Assembly: GCF_017306585.1 (NCBI RefSeq)
Contig: NZ_JAFKIC010000145.1
Location: 1-40,856 of the forward strand
Direction of reading: 5' to 3'
DNA length: 40,856 nt
From: Mesorhizobium sp.
GTDB lineage: Bacteria > Pseudomonadota > Alphaproteobacteria > Rhizobiales > Rhizobiaceae
A program made the translations under genes and the position numbers. The first letter of the stretch is position 1, and each line of letters starts with the position of its first letter. Shown one piece after another: positions 1-8,784 of this stretch. A model generated the notes under the pieces. It worked only from the letters and a program-made list of their open reading frames with translations. It was not told where the DNA came from and searched no databases.

Positions 1-657
1 GCCGCCCGCATCCCGATGACGGCGGCGCTCCTTGCGGGCGGGGGCATTCTCGCTTTTTTCCTGTCGCTGGCGCTCGGCGTTGCCGGCGCCGTCAGCAATG
101 GCGGCGCGATGGACAGGTTCCTTCACGCCTTCTCGCTGGTCGGCGCCTCGACGCCGAACTTCTTCGTCGCGGCGCTGCTGGTCATCGTCTTTTCGGTGAT
201 GCTGGGCTGGCTGCCGACCTTCGGCGTCAGCGGCTTTACCTCGTGGTTTTTGCCATGGGTGACGATCGCGCTGTTTCCGGCATCGGTGCTGAGCCGCGTC
301 GTCCGCGTCAACCTCCAGGAAGCCATGTCGCGGCCCTTCGCCACGACCGGCTTCGCGAAGGGCTATACGAGGACACAGGTGCTGCTGCGCGAGGCGCTGC
401 CCAACATCGCCATCCCGTTCCTGACCACGTTCGGCGCCCAATTCACGCTGATGATCATCGGCTCGATCGTGGTCGAAACGGTGTTTGCGCTGCGCGGCGT
501 CGGTGCCTTCTTCATCGATGCGATCCGCTTCCGCGACTTCGTCGGCATGCAGTCGGTGCTGTTGCTGTTCGTAGTGTTCTTCGTCGTGGTCAACCTGGTG
601 GTTGACATGATCTGCATGGTTGTCGACCCGCGCATGCGTAGGGCGAGGGGAGCTTGA
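1..657 (+). CDS. ABC transporter permease, DppB/OppB type (5' partial)
   Basis: This is an inner-membrane permease subunit of a peptide/nickel-type ABC importer. The reading frame is open from base 1, so the true start lies upstream of the window; the ATG at 16 is internal. About 218 residues are visible, with at least four long hydrophobic segments. The permease coupling loop (EAA loop) is visible around nt 340-410, with a G at the usual place and the sequence REALPNIAIP. Known DppB-like proteins are about 310-330 residues, so roughly the first third is missing. It is followed after 4 bases by the second permease, and two ATPase genes follow in the same operon. The substrate cannot be read from the sequence; dipeptides, oligopeptides, nickel and sugars are all possible in this family. 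The solute-binding protein gene is probably upstream of the window. Confidence 0.93.
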   Translation, partial: AARIPMTAALLAGGGILAFFLSLALGVAGAVSNGGAMDRFLHAFSLVGASTPNFFVAALLVIVFSVMLGWLPTFGVSGFTSWFLPWVTIALFPASVLSRVVRVNLQEAMSRPFATTGFAKGYTRTQVLLREALPNIAIPFLTTFGAQFTLMIIGSIVVETVFALRGVGAFFIDAIRFRDFVGMQSVLLLFVVFFVVVNLVVDMICMVVDPRMRRARGA

Positions 658-661
658 TCCG

Positions 662-1573
662 ATGAACATATCCTTGTTCAGGAACATGAAGGACTGGCCC
701 TGGCTGGTGCTGCTGCCGGTCGTCTTCTTTGTCGCGGTCGGTGTGCTCGGGCCGTCAATCATGCCCTACGACCCCGGCGCGCAGGACTACGACGTCACGC
801 TTGCGGGGCCGAGCTGGGCTCACTGGCTGGGCACGGACTATCTCGGCCGCGATATTCTGAGCCGCATCATCGGCGGCGCCCGCATCTCGCTGGTTGCGAT
901 GGCGATCGTGCTGGTGGCCGCACTCGCCATCGGCGTCAGCATCGGTTCGTTCGCCGGTTATGTCGGCGGCCGCGTCGAGCTGGTGCTGATCAGCATCATC
1001 GACATCGCGCTCGCATTGCCGAGCCTGGTGATCGCGCTGGCGCTGATCGGCATTCTCGGCACCGGCTACTGGTCGATGATCACGGCGCTGACGCTCGCGT
1101 GGTGGGCAAACTATGCCCGCATGAGCCGCGCTGTCGTCACCGCCGAATTGCAGCAGCCCTATATCGAGGCGGCAAGGGTGATGGGCGCCAGCCATCTTTG
1201 GATCTTTGTGCGCCATATCCTGCCGCATGTTCTTGCCCTTGTCGTGGTCTATGCCAGCGCCGACGCCGGCGCCCTTGTGCTGGCCATTGCGACGCTGAGC
1301 TTTCTCGGCCTCGGCGTTGCGCCGCCGGCGCCGGAATGGGGCCAGATGCTGGTCGACGGCATGAGCTACATCGAGGAATACCCCAGGCTGGTCGTCCTTC
1401 CCGGCCTGGCGCTCACTTTGGCGGTGGTCAGCTTCAATCTGCTGGGCGAGAGCTTCGCGTTGCAGAAAGTGCCGAGGCCGGTGCGCGGCGGCTTGCTGCG
1501 CAAGCGTCGCAAGGCGCGCGCCGTGGAGGAAGCAGAGCGAAACGCCGTTGAAACGGGAACAGCCGCGTCATGA
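662..1573 (+). CDS. ABC transporter permease, DppC/OppC type
   Basis: Second inner-membrane permease of the same importer, 303 residues, the usual DppC length. I chose the ATG at 662 because it gives the normal DppC N-terminus: a short cytoplasmic piece (MNISLFRNMKDWPW), then the first membrane segment. The frame extends upstream to 620, but that part overlaps the previous gene and is unlikely to be translated. The segment HWLGTDYLGRDILSRIIGGA is the conserved N-terminal signature of DppC proteins. The EAA loop is near EAARVMGASHLWIFVRHILP. There are about six hydrophobic segments. Its stop overlaps the start of the next gene (ATGA), which indicates translational coupling in one operon. Confidence 0.95.
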   Translation: MNISLFRNMKDWPWLVLLPVVFFVAVGVLGPSIMPYDPGAQDYDVTLAGPSWAHWLGTDYLGRDILSRIIGGARISLVAMAIVLVAALAIGVSIGSFAGYVGGRVELVLISIIDIALALPSLVIALALIGILGTGYWSMITALTLAWWANYARMSRAVVTAELQQPYIEAARVMGASHLWIFVRHILPHVLALVVVYASADAGALVLAIATLSFLGLGVAPPAPEWGQMLVDGMSYIEEYPRLVVLPGLALTLAVVSFNLLGESFALQKVPRPVRGGLLRKRRKARAVEEAERNAVETGTAAS

Positions 1574-2580
1574 GCGACGAGCCGATCTATTCAATCGAAA
1601 ATATGGTCATCGATCTCTACGCCACGACCGTTTCCGTGCGCGCTGTCGACGGCGTCTCGTTCAACGTCCGTCCCGGCGAGACGGTCGCCGTCGTCGGTGA
1701 AAGCGGTTCGGGCAAGACCGTCATGACGCTCGGGCCGCTCGGCCTGCTGCCCGAAGGCGTGACCGTCGACATCAGGGGATCGGCGCGAGCGGAAGCGAGC
1801 GAACTGGTCGGAATGGAGTCCCGGCGATTGTCCGACCTTCGCGGCCGCTATTTCGGCGTCATCTTTCAGGACCCGATGAGCGCGCTGAACCCGATGCTGA
1901 AGATCGGACCGCAACTGGCGCGCCAAGCACGCCGCTTTGCCAAACTCTCGCACGCGGATGCCCGCAAGGAAGCGGTCTCACTGCTCGCACGCACCGGCAT
2001 CCCGGACCCGGAAGACCGCTACGATCGCTATCCGCATGAAATGTCGGGCGGCATGCTGCAACGCGCCATGATCGCGCTGGCCCTGGCGAGCCGGCCGCGC
2101 GTGCTGATTGCCGACGAGCCGACCACAGCGTTGGACGCCACGGTGCAGGCGCAGATTCTGGAGCTCATCCGCCAGATCCAGCGCGAGGACGGCATCGCGG
2201 TCGTGCTGATCACTCACGACATTGGCGTCGTCGCCTCGGTGGCGGACCGGGTCATGGTGCTCTATGCCGGCCAGGTGGCGGAGGAGGGGACCGCGATGGA
2301 CGTGCTGACGCAGCCGACGCATCCCTATACGCGTGGACTGCTCGCCTCCGTACCGGATTTCCGCGCCGATGAACGCGCCGCGACAAAGGAGATACCGGGC
2401 CTGCCGCCGAACCAGATCAAGCTGGAGCCGGGCTGCCGTTTCGCCGACCGATGCGAACTCGTTGAGCCCGAATGCCGCGTGCATCGGCCGCCGTTGCAGA
2501 CGATCTCGACGGCCGGGACGCCGCACAAGGTGGCATGCCCGGTGGTGCTAAGGCGGGAAGGGATTGCGGTCCATGTCTGA
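1570..2580 (+). CDS. ABC transporter ATP-binding protein, DppD/OppD type
   Basis: Cytoplasmic ATPase of the peptide/nickel-type importer, 336 residues. Walker A is GESGSGKT (about residues 43-50), the signature is [12 protein letters not shown], Walker B is [12 protein letters not shown] and the switch histidine lies in ITHD. The C-terminal tail carries the cysteine-containing extension common in this family ([15 protein letters not shown]), which in some family members holds an iron-sulfur cluster. It overlaps the permease by 4 bases and the next ATPase gene by 8 bases, so the four genes form one operon. The substrate is not determinable here. Confidence 0.95.
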   Translation: MSDEPIYSIENMVIDLYATTVSVRAVDGVSFNVRPGETVAVVGESGSGKTVMTLGPLGLLPEGVTVDIRGSARAEASELVGMESRRLSDLRGRYFGVIFQDPMSALNPMLKIGPQLARQARRFAKLSHADARKEAVSLLARTGIPDPEDRYDRYPHEMSGGMLQRAMIALALASRPRVLIADEPTTALDATVQAQILELIRQIQREDGIAVVLITHDIGVVASVADRVMVLYAGQVAEEGTAMDVLTQPTHPYTRGLLASVPDFRADERAATKEIPGLPPNQIKLEPGCRFADRCELVEPECRVHRPPLQTISTAGTPHKVACPVVLRREGIAVHV

Positions 2581-3556
2581 TGCTGCTGCAATTGAAGTAA
2601 GGGGACTGAAAGTCCATTTCGCCAACCGCTCCGGCACGGGCGCCGTGCGCGCCGTCGACGGCGTCGATCTCACCATCCCGCGCGGCGCCTTCCACGGCAT
2701 TGTCGGGGAGTCCGGCTGCGGCAAGACCACGCTCGCGCGCACCATTGTCGGCCTGCAGAAGGAGACAGAGGGCACGGTGCTGATTTCAGGACGGGATCGC
2801 GCCCAATGGCTGAAGTCCGAACGCAAGTCATTCAGCCGAGAGGTCCAGTTCGTGTTTCAGGATCCGCTTGGCTCAATGAGCCGTCGCCAGACCATCTACC
2901 AGACGCTGGAGGAGCCGCTGCAAATCCATCGCCTCGGCTCTTCGGCCGAACGCCGGCGCCGTATCGGCGAGCTGCTGGATCTGGTGGCGCTGCCGCAGAC
3001 CGTGCTCGACCGTCTGCCGCGCTCGCTCTCCGGCGGCCAGCGCCAGCGCGTTTCGATAGCCCGGGCGCTTGCCCTGAAACCGTCGATCCTGGTCTGTGAT
3101 GAACCGCTCAGCGCGCTCGACGTGTCGATCCGGGCGCAGATCGTCAATCTATTCACATCGCTGCAGAAGCAACTTGGCCTCACCCTCGTAATTGTCGCGC
3201 ACGACCTGGCGATCGTGCGTGAGGTCTGCTCCAACGTGACGGTGATGTATCTCGGCCGCATCGCTGAAGCCGGCGTGACGCGGCCGCTGTTTCGCGAGCC
3301 GGCCCATCCCTACAGCCAGGCGCTGCTTTCGGCGGTACCCTCTCCCGATCCGCGCATCGAGGCCGACCGCCGCCGTATCATTCTCGCCGGCGACCCGCCG
3401 AGCCCCAGCGCGCCGCCGCCTGGCTGCCGATTCAACACGCGCTGTCCCGTGGCGATCGATGTCTGCAGGATAAAGGAGCCGATGTTGCGGACTGTGCCGC
3501 ATGGCGGGGTCGCGGCCTGCCACTTGGCCGACGGCGAGCGGCGACCGATAATATGA
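2573..3556 (+). CDS. ABC transporter ATP-binding protein, DppF/OppF type
   Basis: Second ATPase subunit of the importer, 327 residues from the ATG at 2573. A TTG three codons earlier (2564) is possible but less likely. Walker A is GESGCGKTT, the signature is SLSGGQRQRVSIARAL, Walker B is ILVCDEPLSALD and the H-loop is IVAHD. The C-terminal oligopeptide extension with paired cysteines (GCRFNTRCPVAIDVC) is present. It is the last gene of the importer operon; its stop lies just before an inverted repeat shared with the convergent TetR gene. Confidence 0.95.
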   Translation: MSDAAAIEVRGLKVHFANRSGTGAVRAVDGVDLTIPRGAFHGIVGESGCGKTTLARTIVGLQKETEGTVLISGRDRAQWLKSERKSFSREVQFVFQDPLGSMSRRQTIYQTLEEPLQIHRLGSSAERRRRIGELLDLVALPQTVLDRLPRSLSGGQRQRVSIARALALKPSILVCDEPLSALDVSIRAQIVNLFTSLQKQLGLTLVIVAHDLAIVREVCSNVTVMYLGRIAEAGVTRPLFREPAHPYSQALLSAVPSPDPRIEADRRRIILAGDPPSPSAPPPGCRFNTRCPVAIDVCRIKEPMLRTVPHGGVAACHLADGERRPII

Positions 3557-3562
3557 CTGAGA

Positions 3563-3580
3563 CCCGGCATTATCGCCGGG
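3563..3580. terminator. Inverted repeat between convergent genes, candidate bidirectional terminator
   Basis: CCCGGC and GCCGGG form a perfect 6-bp stem around a 6-base loop (ATTATC). It lies in the 13-base gap between the ABC operon stop and the convergent TetR gene, and it overlaps the TetR stop codon. There is no clear run of T on either side, so intrinsic termination is only a possibility. Confidence 0.35.
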
Positions 3581-4187
3581 CAGGTTTGATGTCCGAGCTA
3601 CTGATGCCCAATAGGCCCACGCCCTGAGCCGCCATCTTCTGAAAGAAGTCATCGATCTGCGTCGGCGACAGCCTGCTCTGCTCGGCGATCCACCAGGCAA
3701 GCACGGCCAGAAATGCTCCTGATATGAACTGGACGGCGAATTCGATCGGCACGCCTGTGTCGCCGATCCGCTTAGGGGTAAGTTCCGTCCGCACGGCGCG
3801 GCGTATCCGTTCACGCAATTGGTCGTGGATCGTATCGCCGCTGCTCGAAAGCAGCGCGTGGTGAAGCGACCGGAACGCCCGCGCGTGCTCGAACATCGGC
3901 AGGCTGAATTCGAACAGGCGGTTGCCCGTCTTTTCGTCTGCCGACACGCGCCTGCTCAGCGAGTGCAGATGCGCTTCCAGGGTCGCGCTGCGCAGTTCGT
4001 CCTTGCCGGTGTAGTGGGTGTAGAAGGTCGACCTGCCGATATTTGCCTTCTGGCAGATATCTTCCACGGTTATGGACGCATAGCCGCGCTCGGGGATGAG
4101 CGCAATCAGCGCGTCCTGCAGCAGGGCACGTGTGCGCGCGACGCGCCTGTCGATGGTGCCCCTGTCGTCGGTCCGCTCGATTTTCAT
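3570..4187 (-). CDS. TetR/AcrR family transcriptional regulator
   Basis: A one-component repressor-type regulator of 205 residues from the ATG at 4187 (MKIERTDDRGT). The frame is open to 4244, but the shorter start gives the normal spacing to the DNA-binding domain. The N-terminal helix-turn-helix reads ITVEDICQKANIGRSTFYTH, typical of TetR proteins (about residues 36-55). The C-terminal ligand-binding half is helical and resembles the TetR_C_7-like group, with no recognisable effector site. It is divergent from a frameshifted methyltransferase gene at 4341, and a perfect palindrome lies between them. The likely role, by inference, is local repression of itself and the methyltransferase. The ligand is unknown. 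Confidence 0.9.
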   Translation of the reverse strand: MKIERTDDRGTIDRRVARTRALLQDALIALIPERGYASITVEDICQKANIGRSTFYTHYTGKDELRSATLEAHLHSLSRRVSADEKTGNRLFEFSLPMFEHARAFRSLHHALLSSSGDTIHDQLRERIRRAVRTELTPKRIGDTGVPIEFAVQFISGAFLAVLAWWIAEQSRLSPTQIDDFFQKMAAQGVGLLGISSSDIKPARR

Positions 4188-4254
4188 GGTCACTGCCCCT
4201 TGCCGCGTGCGGTTTCGGACATTCAGCGGTCCGGTGTCTGGCAACAGCAGTCCC

Positions 4255-4267
4255 GGACACGGTGTCC
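4255..4267. promoter_or_regulatory. Palindromic operator candidate for the adjacent TetR regulator
   Basis: GGACAC-G-GTGTCC is a perfect 6+1+6 inverted repeat in the 153-base divergent gap between the tetR start (4187) and the methyltransferase start (4341). A related second repeat, CGGAC-N8-GTCCG, occurs at 4216-4233 and is followed directly by another GTGTC. Size, symmetry and position fit TetR-family operators. That it binds this regulator is inference. Confidence 0.55.
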
Positions 4268-4340
4268 AATATGATACGCCAAGTCCAGAAGCTCAAGGAT
4301 GCTTTGAGCACACCGCAAACCGACGAGGAGGCAAAAAGAC

Positions 4341-5215
4341 ATGCACCAATTTGGTCATCAGGCCGGCAACGGACAGCATTCGCGAAAGGGCGTCATTGTG
4401 CTTGCCGTGCTTGTCAAACTGTCGCTGGTCGCCGGTTTCCTGCTCATGCTGAAATTCGGGGCCGGCTACCTCAGTGCCGGCGCATGGACGGGGGCGCTCC
4501 ACGGCCTCATCCTTGCCGCGGTTGTGGCCTTCGCGCTCTGGGGCGGCTTTCGTCACATGCGGCCTGCAGGGAATGGCGCGCATGGCGCCAGCGACAAGGG
4601 CATCGGCATCGTCCTGCACAGGGCGGCAGGCTACGACCTGCTTGCGCGCGTCCTGACTTGGGGCCGCGAGGACCGGCTCCGTGAATTCATGCTGCGCCTT
4701 GCTAGGCTCGAGCCAAGCGAGGCGATGCTCGATGTCGCGTGCGGGACGGGCACGCTGGCCATTGCCGCGAGACGGCTGGTCGGTTCCAGCGGCAGCGTCG
4801 CCGCGTCGATGCGTCAGCCGAGATGATCGAGAGGGCGCGCGACAAGGCCATCCGCGCCGGCCTCGGCCTGGACTTCGTCAACGCGACCGCTCAGGAAATC
4901 CCGTTCCCGGACGGACACTTCGACATCGTGATCGGCACGCTCATGCTGCATCATCTGTCGCAACCCGTTCGATCGGTCTTCTTCCGCGAAGCGAAGCGCG
5001 TGCTGAAGCCCGGCGGCCGACTGCTGCTGATCGACTTCGGCAGGCCGCTACGCGGATCCAGAATGCCGAGGCTCCACCGGCATGGGCATATCGACATGAA
5101 TGCTGTCGCAACGCTGTTGGCCGAGACAGGTTTCAAGATCGACGACATTGGCGCCGTCGGGACCATGAACCTGGACTACGTTCGTGCCACGACTGACGAA
5201 GCTCTGCCTGGCTGA
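4341..5215 (+). pseudogene. Membrane-anchored class I SAM methyltransferase, frameshifted
   Basis: The first part (from ATG 4341, with a strong AGGAGG ribosome site about 10 bases upstream) encodes two hydrophobic segments, at residues ~17-38 and ~50-68. It then runs into a methyltransferase fold with motif I LDVACGTGTLAI. At about 4800-4806 the frame breaks and the first frame ends at 4826. The continuation is in another frame to 5215: VDASAEMIERARDKAI, then FPDGHFDIVIGTLMLHHL and RVLKPGGRLLLIDFGRP, all standard motifs of the ubiE/COQ5-like family. Restoring one base near GTCGCCGCGTCGATG rejoins SGSVAG with VDASAEM. The substrate is unknown. It is probably controlled by the divergent TetR protein. 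It is either a recent pseudogene or a sequence error. Confidence 0.85.
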
Positions 5216-5516
5216 TCGCGGCCTGCGGCGGCGGCCAGACCGGGCGCGCCGCCGCGAGACACGCCCGTTACACATTGCGCACGGCGGCGAATATTCTTTG
5301 AAAATTTGACGAAGTGTTGTCTGACGGAATCGGTGCCGGTAACCATTTCGCATGTTCCTGCTGCTCGTCACAATCGCCAAGGTCGGTCGCTATCTTGTTC
5401 TTGCGGCTGTAACCCTGAAGGTGATTTGATCCTGCGATCATGTCCGCTCCCATTTCGGCCTGCTTGCAATGGCAGGTGTCCTGCGTGATCGAAAACGAGC
5501 GAAGAGCGAGCCAAAG
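5216..5516. other. Gene-free stretch upstream of the DUF1007 gene
   Basis: About 300 bases between the methyltransferase and the DUF1007 start. No convincing coding frame on either strand. It holds a perfect palindrome at 5427-5440, listed separately. I looked for the cobalamin riboswitch B12 box and did not find one. Confidence 0.6.
5427..5440. promoter_or_regulatory. Palindrome TGATC-N4-GATCA upstream of DUF1007/nicO
   Basis: A perfect 5+4+5 inverted repeat (TGATC CTGC GATCA), about 77 bases before the DUF1007 start at 5517. The position fits an operator for the metal-transport genes. It is not a FixK/FNR box because the half-site spacing is wrong. The regulator is unknown. Confidence 0.25.
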
Positions 5517-6161
5517 ATGCGCCTGTCAGGCATAGTATCCAGCGCGGCATTGTTGCTCGCCTCAATTGCGTCGGCGGGCGCCCATCCCCAATTGTTTGCC
5601 GAGGCGAAGCTGGATTTGACCATCGGTCCTGACCAAACCGTCAAATCGCTTCGGCATCTCTGGCGTTTCGACGACCTCTTTTCCAGCACCGTGCTGATGA
5701 AATTCGACAAGAATTCCGATCTCGTGCTCGACGCGGAGGAACTCGCCGCCGCCGCTCTCACCATCCATGCCTCGCTTGCCGAGTACAACTATTTTCAAAT
5801 GGTCACGGTGGATGGCAAAGACGTAGCGATGTCGCCGCCGGCCAAGCTTGTTACCAGCTATGAGAACAACCAACTCGTCATCGAATTCGACCCGAAGCCC
5901 AAGGGAACGTTGCCGCCTTCCGGCAAAGTCAGCATCGGCGTCTACGACCCCACCTTCTACACGGCGATCGATTTCACGAGCGACGACAAGATCGCGGTGG
6001 CCGGCCTGCCTAAAGACTGTTCGCGCTCGGTGGTGCGGCCCGACCCCGATACCGCAATCGCACAGAACCAGGGAAAGCTGACGGACGCGTTCTTCAGTGA
6101 TCCGACGGGAACCGATCTCGGCAAGATTTTCGCGACACGCCTCGAACTGACCTGCGGGTGA
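5517..6161 (+). CDS. DUF1007 family periplasmic protein
   Basis: A secreted protein of 214 residues from ATG 5517 (MRLSGIVSSAALLLASIASA), which gives a clean signal peptide cleaved before HPQLFAEAK. The frame is open 16 codons further up (5469), but that would bury the signal peptide. The mature protein starts with the HPQ/H-(I/L)F pattern typical of DUF1007, contains an EF-hand-like acidic stretch (FDKNSDLVLDAEELAAA) and ends in TRLELTCG. DUF1007 proteins are commonly found beside NicO-type nickel/cobalt exporters, and one follows here after 9 bases. A role as a periplasmic partner of the exporter is inference from this neighbourhood. Confidence 0.85.
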   Translation: MRLSGIVSSAALLLASIASAGAHPQLFAEAKLDLTIGPDQTVKSLRHLWRFDDLFSSTVLMKFDKNSDLVLDAEELAAAALTIHASLAEYNYFQMVTVDGKDVAMSPPAKLVTSYENNQLVIEFDPKPKGTLPPSGKVSIGVYDPTFYTAIDFTSDDKIAVAGLPKDCSRSVVRPDPDTAIAQNQGKLTDAFFSDPTGTDLGKIFATRLELTCG

Positions 6162-6170
6162 GCCGGTTCG

Positions 6171-6891
6171 ATGGCCCTTTTCCAGACCCTCGTCGAATTC
6201 CAGCGCACGATCTACCTGGCGCTGGCCGAGCAGATCAAACTGCTTTCGGCCGGCGGCGGCTGGCTGGCCTTCATGGCCTTTCTGCCGATGGGCGTGCTCT
6301 CCGGTGCGGCGCATGCCCTTACGCCAGGGTCACAGTAAAGCGGTACTGGCGACCTATCTCGCTGGATCGGAGGCAAAGGTTGCGCGCGGACTATTGGTGT
6401 CGCTGACGCTTTCTTTCACCCATGTGACGATCGCCGTGCTGATCGCGGTTCTCTCGCTGCCGTTGGTTTCGATCGCGCTTGGTAGCGTTGGCCGGGCGCC
6501 ATTGCTCGAGGACATCAGCCGCGGTCTCCTTGGCTTGATAGGCGCCTGGATGGTTTGGCGCGCTCTGCGCCACCGCCATCACCACAAACACGAGGGCGAG
6601 GTGGTCGGCGTGATGGCGGGACTGGTTCCGTGCCCGCTTACCTTATTCGTCATGACGTTCGCGATCGTACGCGGCGTACCGGTGGCTGGTCTGTTGTTTG
6701 CCGGCACGATGATGATAGGGGTGGCGATCACTCTTTGCAGTGTGGCGGTCCTCTCCATACTGCTCCGCGAAAGCCTGATGCATTTCGTTGAGAGCCGGCC
6801 GCGCCTGTTCGATGCGATCACGCGCACCATTGAAGGGTTGGCTGGTGCCGCTCTGGTCGCCCTGGCAGTCCATGAAATCCTGCTTCGCTGA
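6171..6891 (+). pseudogene. NicO-type nickel/cobalt exporter, frameshifted
   Basis: The frame from ATG 6171 encodes MALFQTLVEFQRTIYLAL and a first membrane segment ending in the family motif HALTPG, then hits TAA because of one extra base in GGG at 6327-6329. In the next frame the motif continues as GHSKAVLATYLAGS, followed by hydrophobic segments, a histidine-rich loop (RHRHHHKHEGE), a second motif GLVPCPLTLFVM and an end at 6891. Together they make a complete NicO/RcnA-like transporter of about 240 residues. Members export Ni or Co from the cytoplasm. The upstream DUF1007 gene is its usual partner. Removing one G restores HALTPGHSKAVLATYL, so this is either a single-base insertion or a homopolymer error. 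Confidence 0.87.
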
Positions 6892-6920
6892 TCCGACCGC
6901 GTCGCGGGGGCGGTCGAGCA

Positions 6921-7151
6921 TTAGGCCTGCCAAGGCCATTTTTCGCATTCGTTCCGAACCTGGGTACGGCTCAGCCCCAGGTCTGCAAGCTGATGGTCTT
7001 CGAGCTCGGCCAATTGTTCGCGTTGGCAGTGGCGTTGTATCCAGCGCGATACCATCACAATCGGTCCTGCCACATTGTTGATGATGTGACGGACATGTGT
7101 CGGCAGTGACGACGAAGGCCTCCGCCCTTCAGTCAGCGGGTAGTTCAACAT
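6921..7151 (-). CDS. DUF1127 domain small protein
   Basis: A 76-residue protein. The C-terminal half carries the DUF1127 signature (REQLAELEDHQLADLGLSRT), followed by the usual ECEKWPW ending. An AAGGA ribosome site stands about 6 bases before the ATG at 7151. It is divergent from a GcvA-like LysR gene. Short DUF1127 proteins in alphaproteobacteria have been linked to small-RNA and phosphate or stress control in a few species; no specific role can be assigned here. The divergent arrangement suggests that the LysR protein regulates it, which is inference. Confidence 0.85.
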   Translation of the reverse strand: MLNYPLTEGRRPSSSLPTHVRHIINNVAGPIVMVSRWIQRHCQREQLAELEDHQLADLGLSRTQVRNECEKWPWQA

Positions 7152-7270
7152 TTCTCATCCTTTCGCGGCATCCGTGTTGACGTGTGGCCTTGAAATGCTC
7201 CAATCTGCTGGCGGGTGCAAAGCATGGTTTCTCGTGCTTGCCCAAATTTTTCTCATGATATGGTGCGAGA

Positions 7271-8176
7271 TTGGCCCGCCGACTGCCATCACTCAACGCC
7301 CTCAAAGCCTTCGAGGCGGCGGCACGTCATGAGAGCTTCACCAGGGCGGCGGAAGAGCTGTCCGTGACGCAGGGTGCGGTGAGCCATCAGGTGAAGGCTC
7401 TTGAACGCGAACTGGGCATCAGGCTGTTCGATCGCGAATGGCAAAAGCTGAGCATCACACGGGCCGGCCTCTCCTATCTGGAGGTGGTGCGCGATGCCTT
7501 CGACCGGATCGCTCTCGGCACGGAACGTCTACAGCATCTATCTCGGGCAGGGGCTCTGACGGTCAGCACCTCGCCCGACTTTGCCGCCAAGTGGTTGGTC
7601 AACCGCCTTGGCCGGTTTGCCGAGATGCACCCCGATATTGATCTGAGGATTTCTGCAACCATGCATCACGTCGACTTCGCCAGAGAGGACGTCGATCTCG
7701 CCGTGCGGCATGGCGATGGCAACTGGGCGGGCCATGATGTTGTCCGCCTGTGCTCCGAGGAACTGTTCGCCGTCTGCAGCCCCAAACTTCACCAGCGGAT
7801 GCGCGAGCCGTCCGATGTGCTGAAATTTCCATTGTTGCATCTTGATGACCGAAAGGACTGGTCGGAATGGCTGGCAGCCGCTGGCGTAGTCGATGCCGAA
7901 CTCTCGCACGGACCGGTCTTGAACCGCGCCAGCATGGTCATAGACGCTGCCATCGACGGCCAGGGCGTTGCACTCGCCCGCACCACGCTTGCGGCTTGGG
8001 ATCTTATCAACGGGCGCCTCGTAAGACCGTTCGCCACGGCTCTGCGATTGTCCAAGACCTACTGGATCGTCTGCCCGAAGGCTACATTCATGCTCCCGAA
8101 AATCACGACGTTTCGCGACTGGCTGTTGGCCGAGGCGGCCGATGATGTGCGCAGGCTCAAGACGCTCGCTCCATAG
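7271..8176 (+). CDS. LysR family regulator, GcvA-like
   Basis: A 301-residue LysR-type regulator. Translation must start at TTG 7271: an in-frame TGA lies at 7256-7258 with no ATG or GTG between, and the resulting N-terminus MARRLPSLNALKAFEAAARH matches GcvA-like proteins. The winged helix-turn-helix reads FTRAAEELSVTQGAVSHQVK (about residues 22-41), followed by the linker helix and a substrate-binding domain. GcvA controls glycine cleavage genes in enterobacteria, but most rhizobial paralogues control other things; no gcv genes are nearby. The divergent DUF1127 gene is the likely target. Confidence 0.92.
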   Translation: MARRLPSLNALKAFEAAARHESFTRAAEELSVTQGAVSHQVKALERELGIRLFDREWQKLSITRAGLSYLEVVRDAFDRIALGTERLQHLSRAGALTVSTSPDFAAKWLVNRLGRFAEMHPDIDLRISATMHHVDFAREDVDLAVRHGDGNWAGHDVVRLCSEELFAVCSPKLHQRMREPSDVLKFPLLHLDDRKDWSEWLAAAGVVDAELSHGPVLNRASMVIDAAIDGQGVALARTTLAAWDLINGRLVRPFATALRLSKTYWIVCPKATFMLPKITTFRDWLLAEAADDVRRLKTLAP

Positions 8177-8437
8177 GCCTAGTACTTCCAGATCACGATG
8201 TCCCGTACGGGGTACTTTTCCAAGGCGGGACGGGCGATCCTGCAACTGTCTTAGATAGCAAGGCGGCGGCTCGCCGGACGGCGCGTTTGGCGGCTTCTAC
8301 GAGAGGCTGCTGGAAGGTTAGGCGGCTCGAAGCGGAGTAAGCTAAGACCTAATAGATTGCGTTGTCGTCGTTTGCTGGCGTGCTAGGCGTGGCTGACGGT
8401 AGCGGATGTCCACGTAACCAATTGATTGTATTTAAGT

Positions 8438-8457
8438 GGTAGCGGGAGAGCGCTACC
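8438..8457. repeat. Hairpin GGTAGCG-N6-CGCTACC
   Basis: A perfect 7-bp stem with a 6-base loop. It lies about 260 bases after the LysR stop and overlaps the stop codon of the unassigned minus-strand frame at 8453-8692. It could be a terminator or a remnant of an element end. There is no clear T-run on either strand. Confidence 0.4.
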
Positions 8458-8770
8458 GCCTTTCCCCCCACTCATCAGATCGGCAGTTCCTGCTCCGTTG
8501 TCTTGGATGAGGGGTCATTTGAACAGCTCCTGTCTGTCCAAGGTACACGTTGTTTATCTCGCGCCAATTTTCTGCGACCGAAATCCGCACACAGTTTCCG
8601 TACAAGAATCGGCCTTTGAATTGCTGTTTGGATGCCACCTCGGTCGTATGTCCAGGAAACGGTCGTTTTCCGTACAATTGGCGGTGCACCATCCGCTGAT
8701 ATGGATTCTTGCCTGCCGCTCGAGCGGCCTACCGTCTGTGAGATAGAGCTCCTGCTTCTACGCAGGCTGT

Positions 8771-8784
8771 CTGATTTAGATCAA
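8771..8784. promoter_or_regulatory. FNR/FixK-type box (CTGAT-N4-ATCAA) before the P-type ATPase
   Basis: CTGAT TTAG ATCAA differs from the FNR/FixK consensus TTGAT-N4-ATCAA at one position. It lies 174 bases upstream of the ATPase ATG at 8958. A class II promoter would start near 8819; the -10 region there is weak. Two better boxes occur elsewhere in the window. Control by low oxygen is inference. Confidence 0.5.

Noticed and set aside
5216-5516. Cobalamin or nickel riboswitch before the NicO operon
   Set aside because: No B12 box or other conserved aptamer core could be found.
8435-8460. TGGTAGCGGGAGAG resembling the reverse of a tRNA 3' end, a possible integration site
   Set aside because: Only about 14 bases fit, no tRNA body or second copy is present, and the hairpin explains the sequence.
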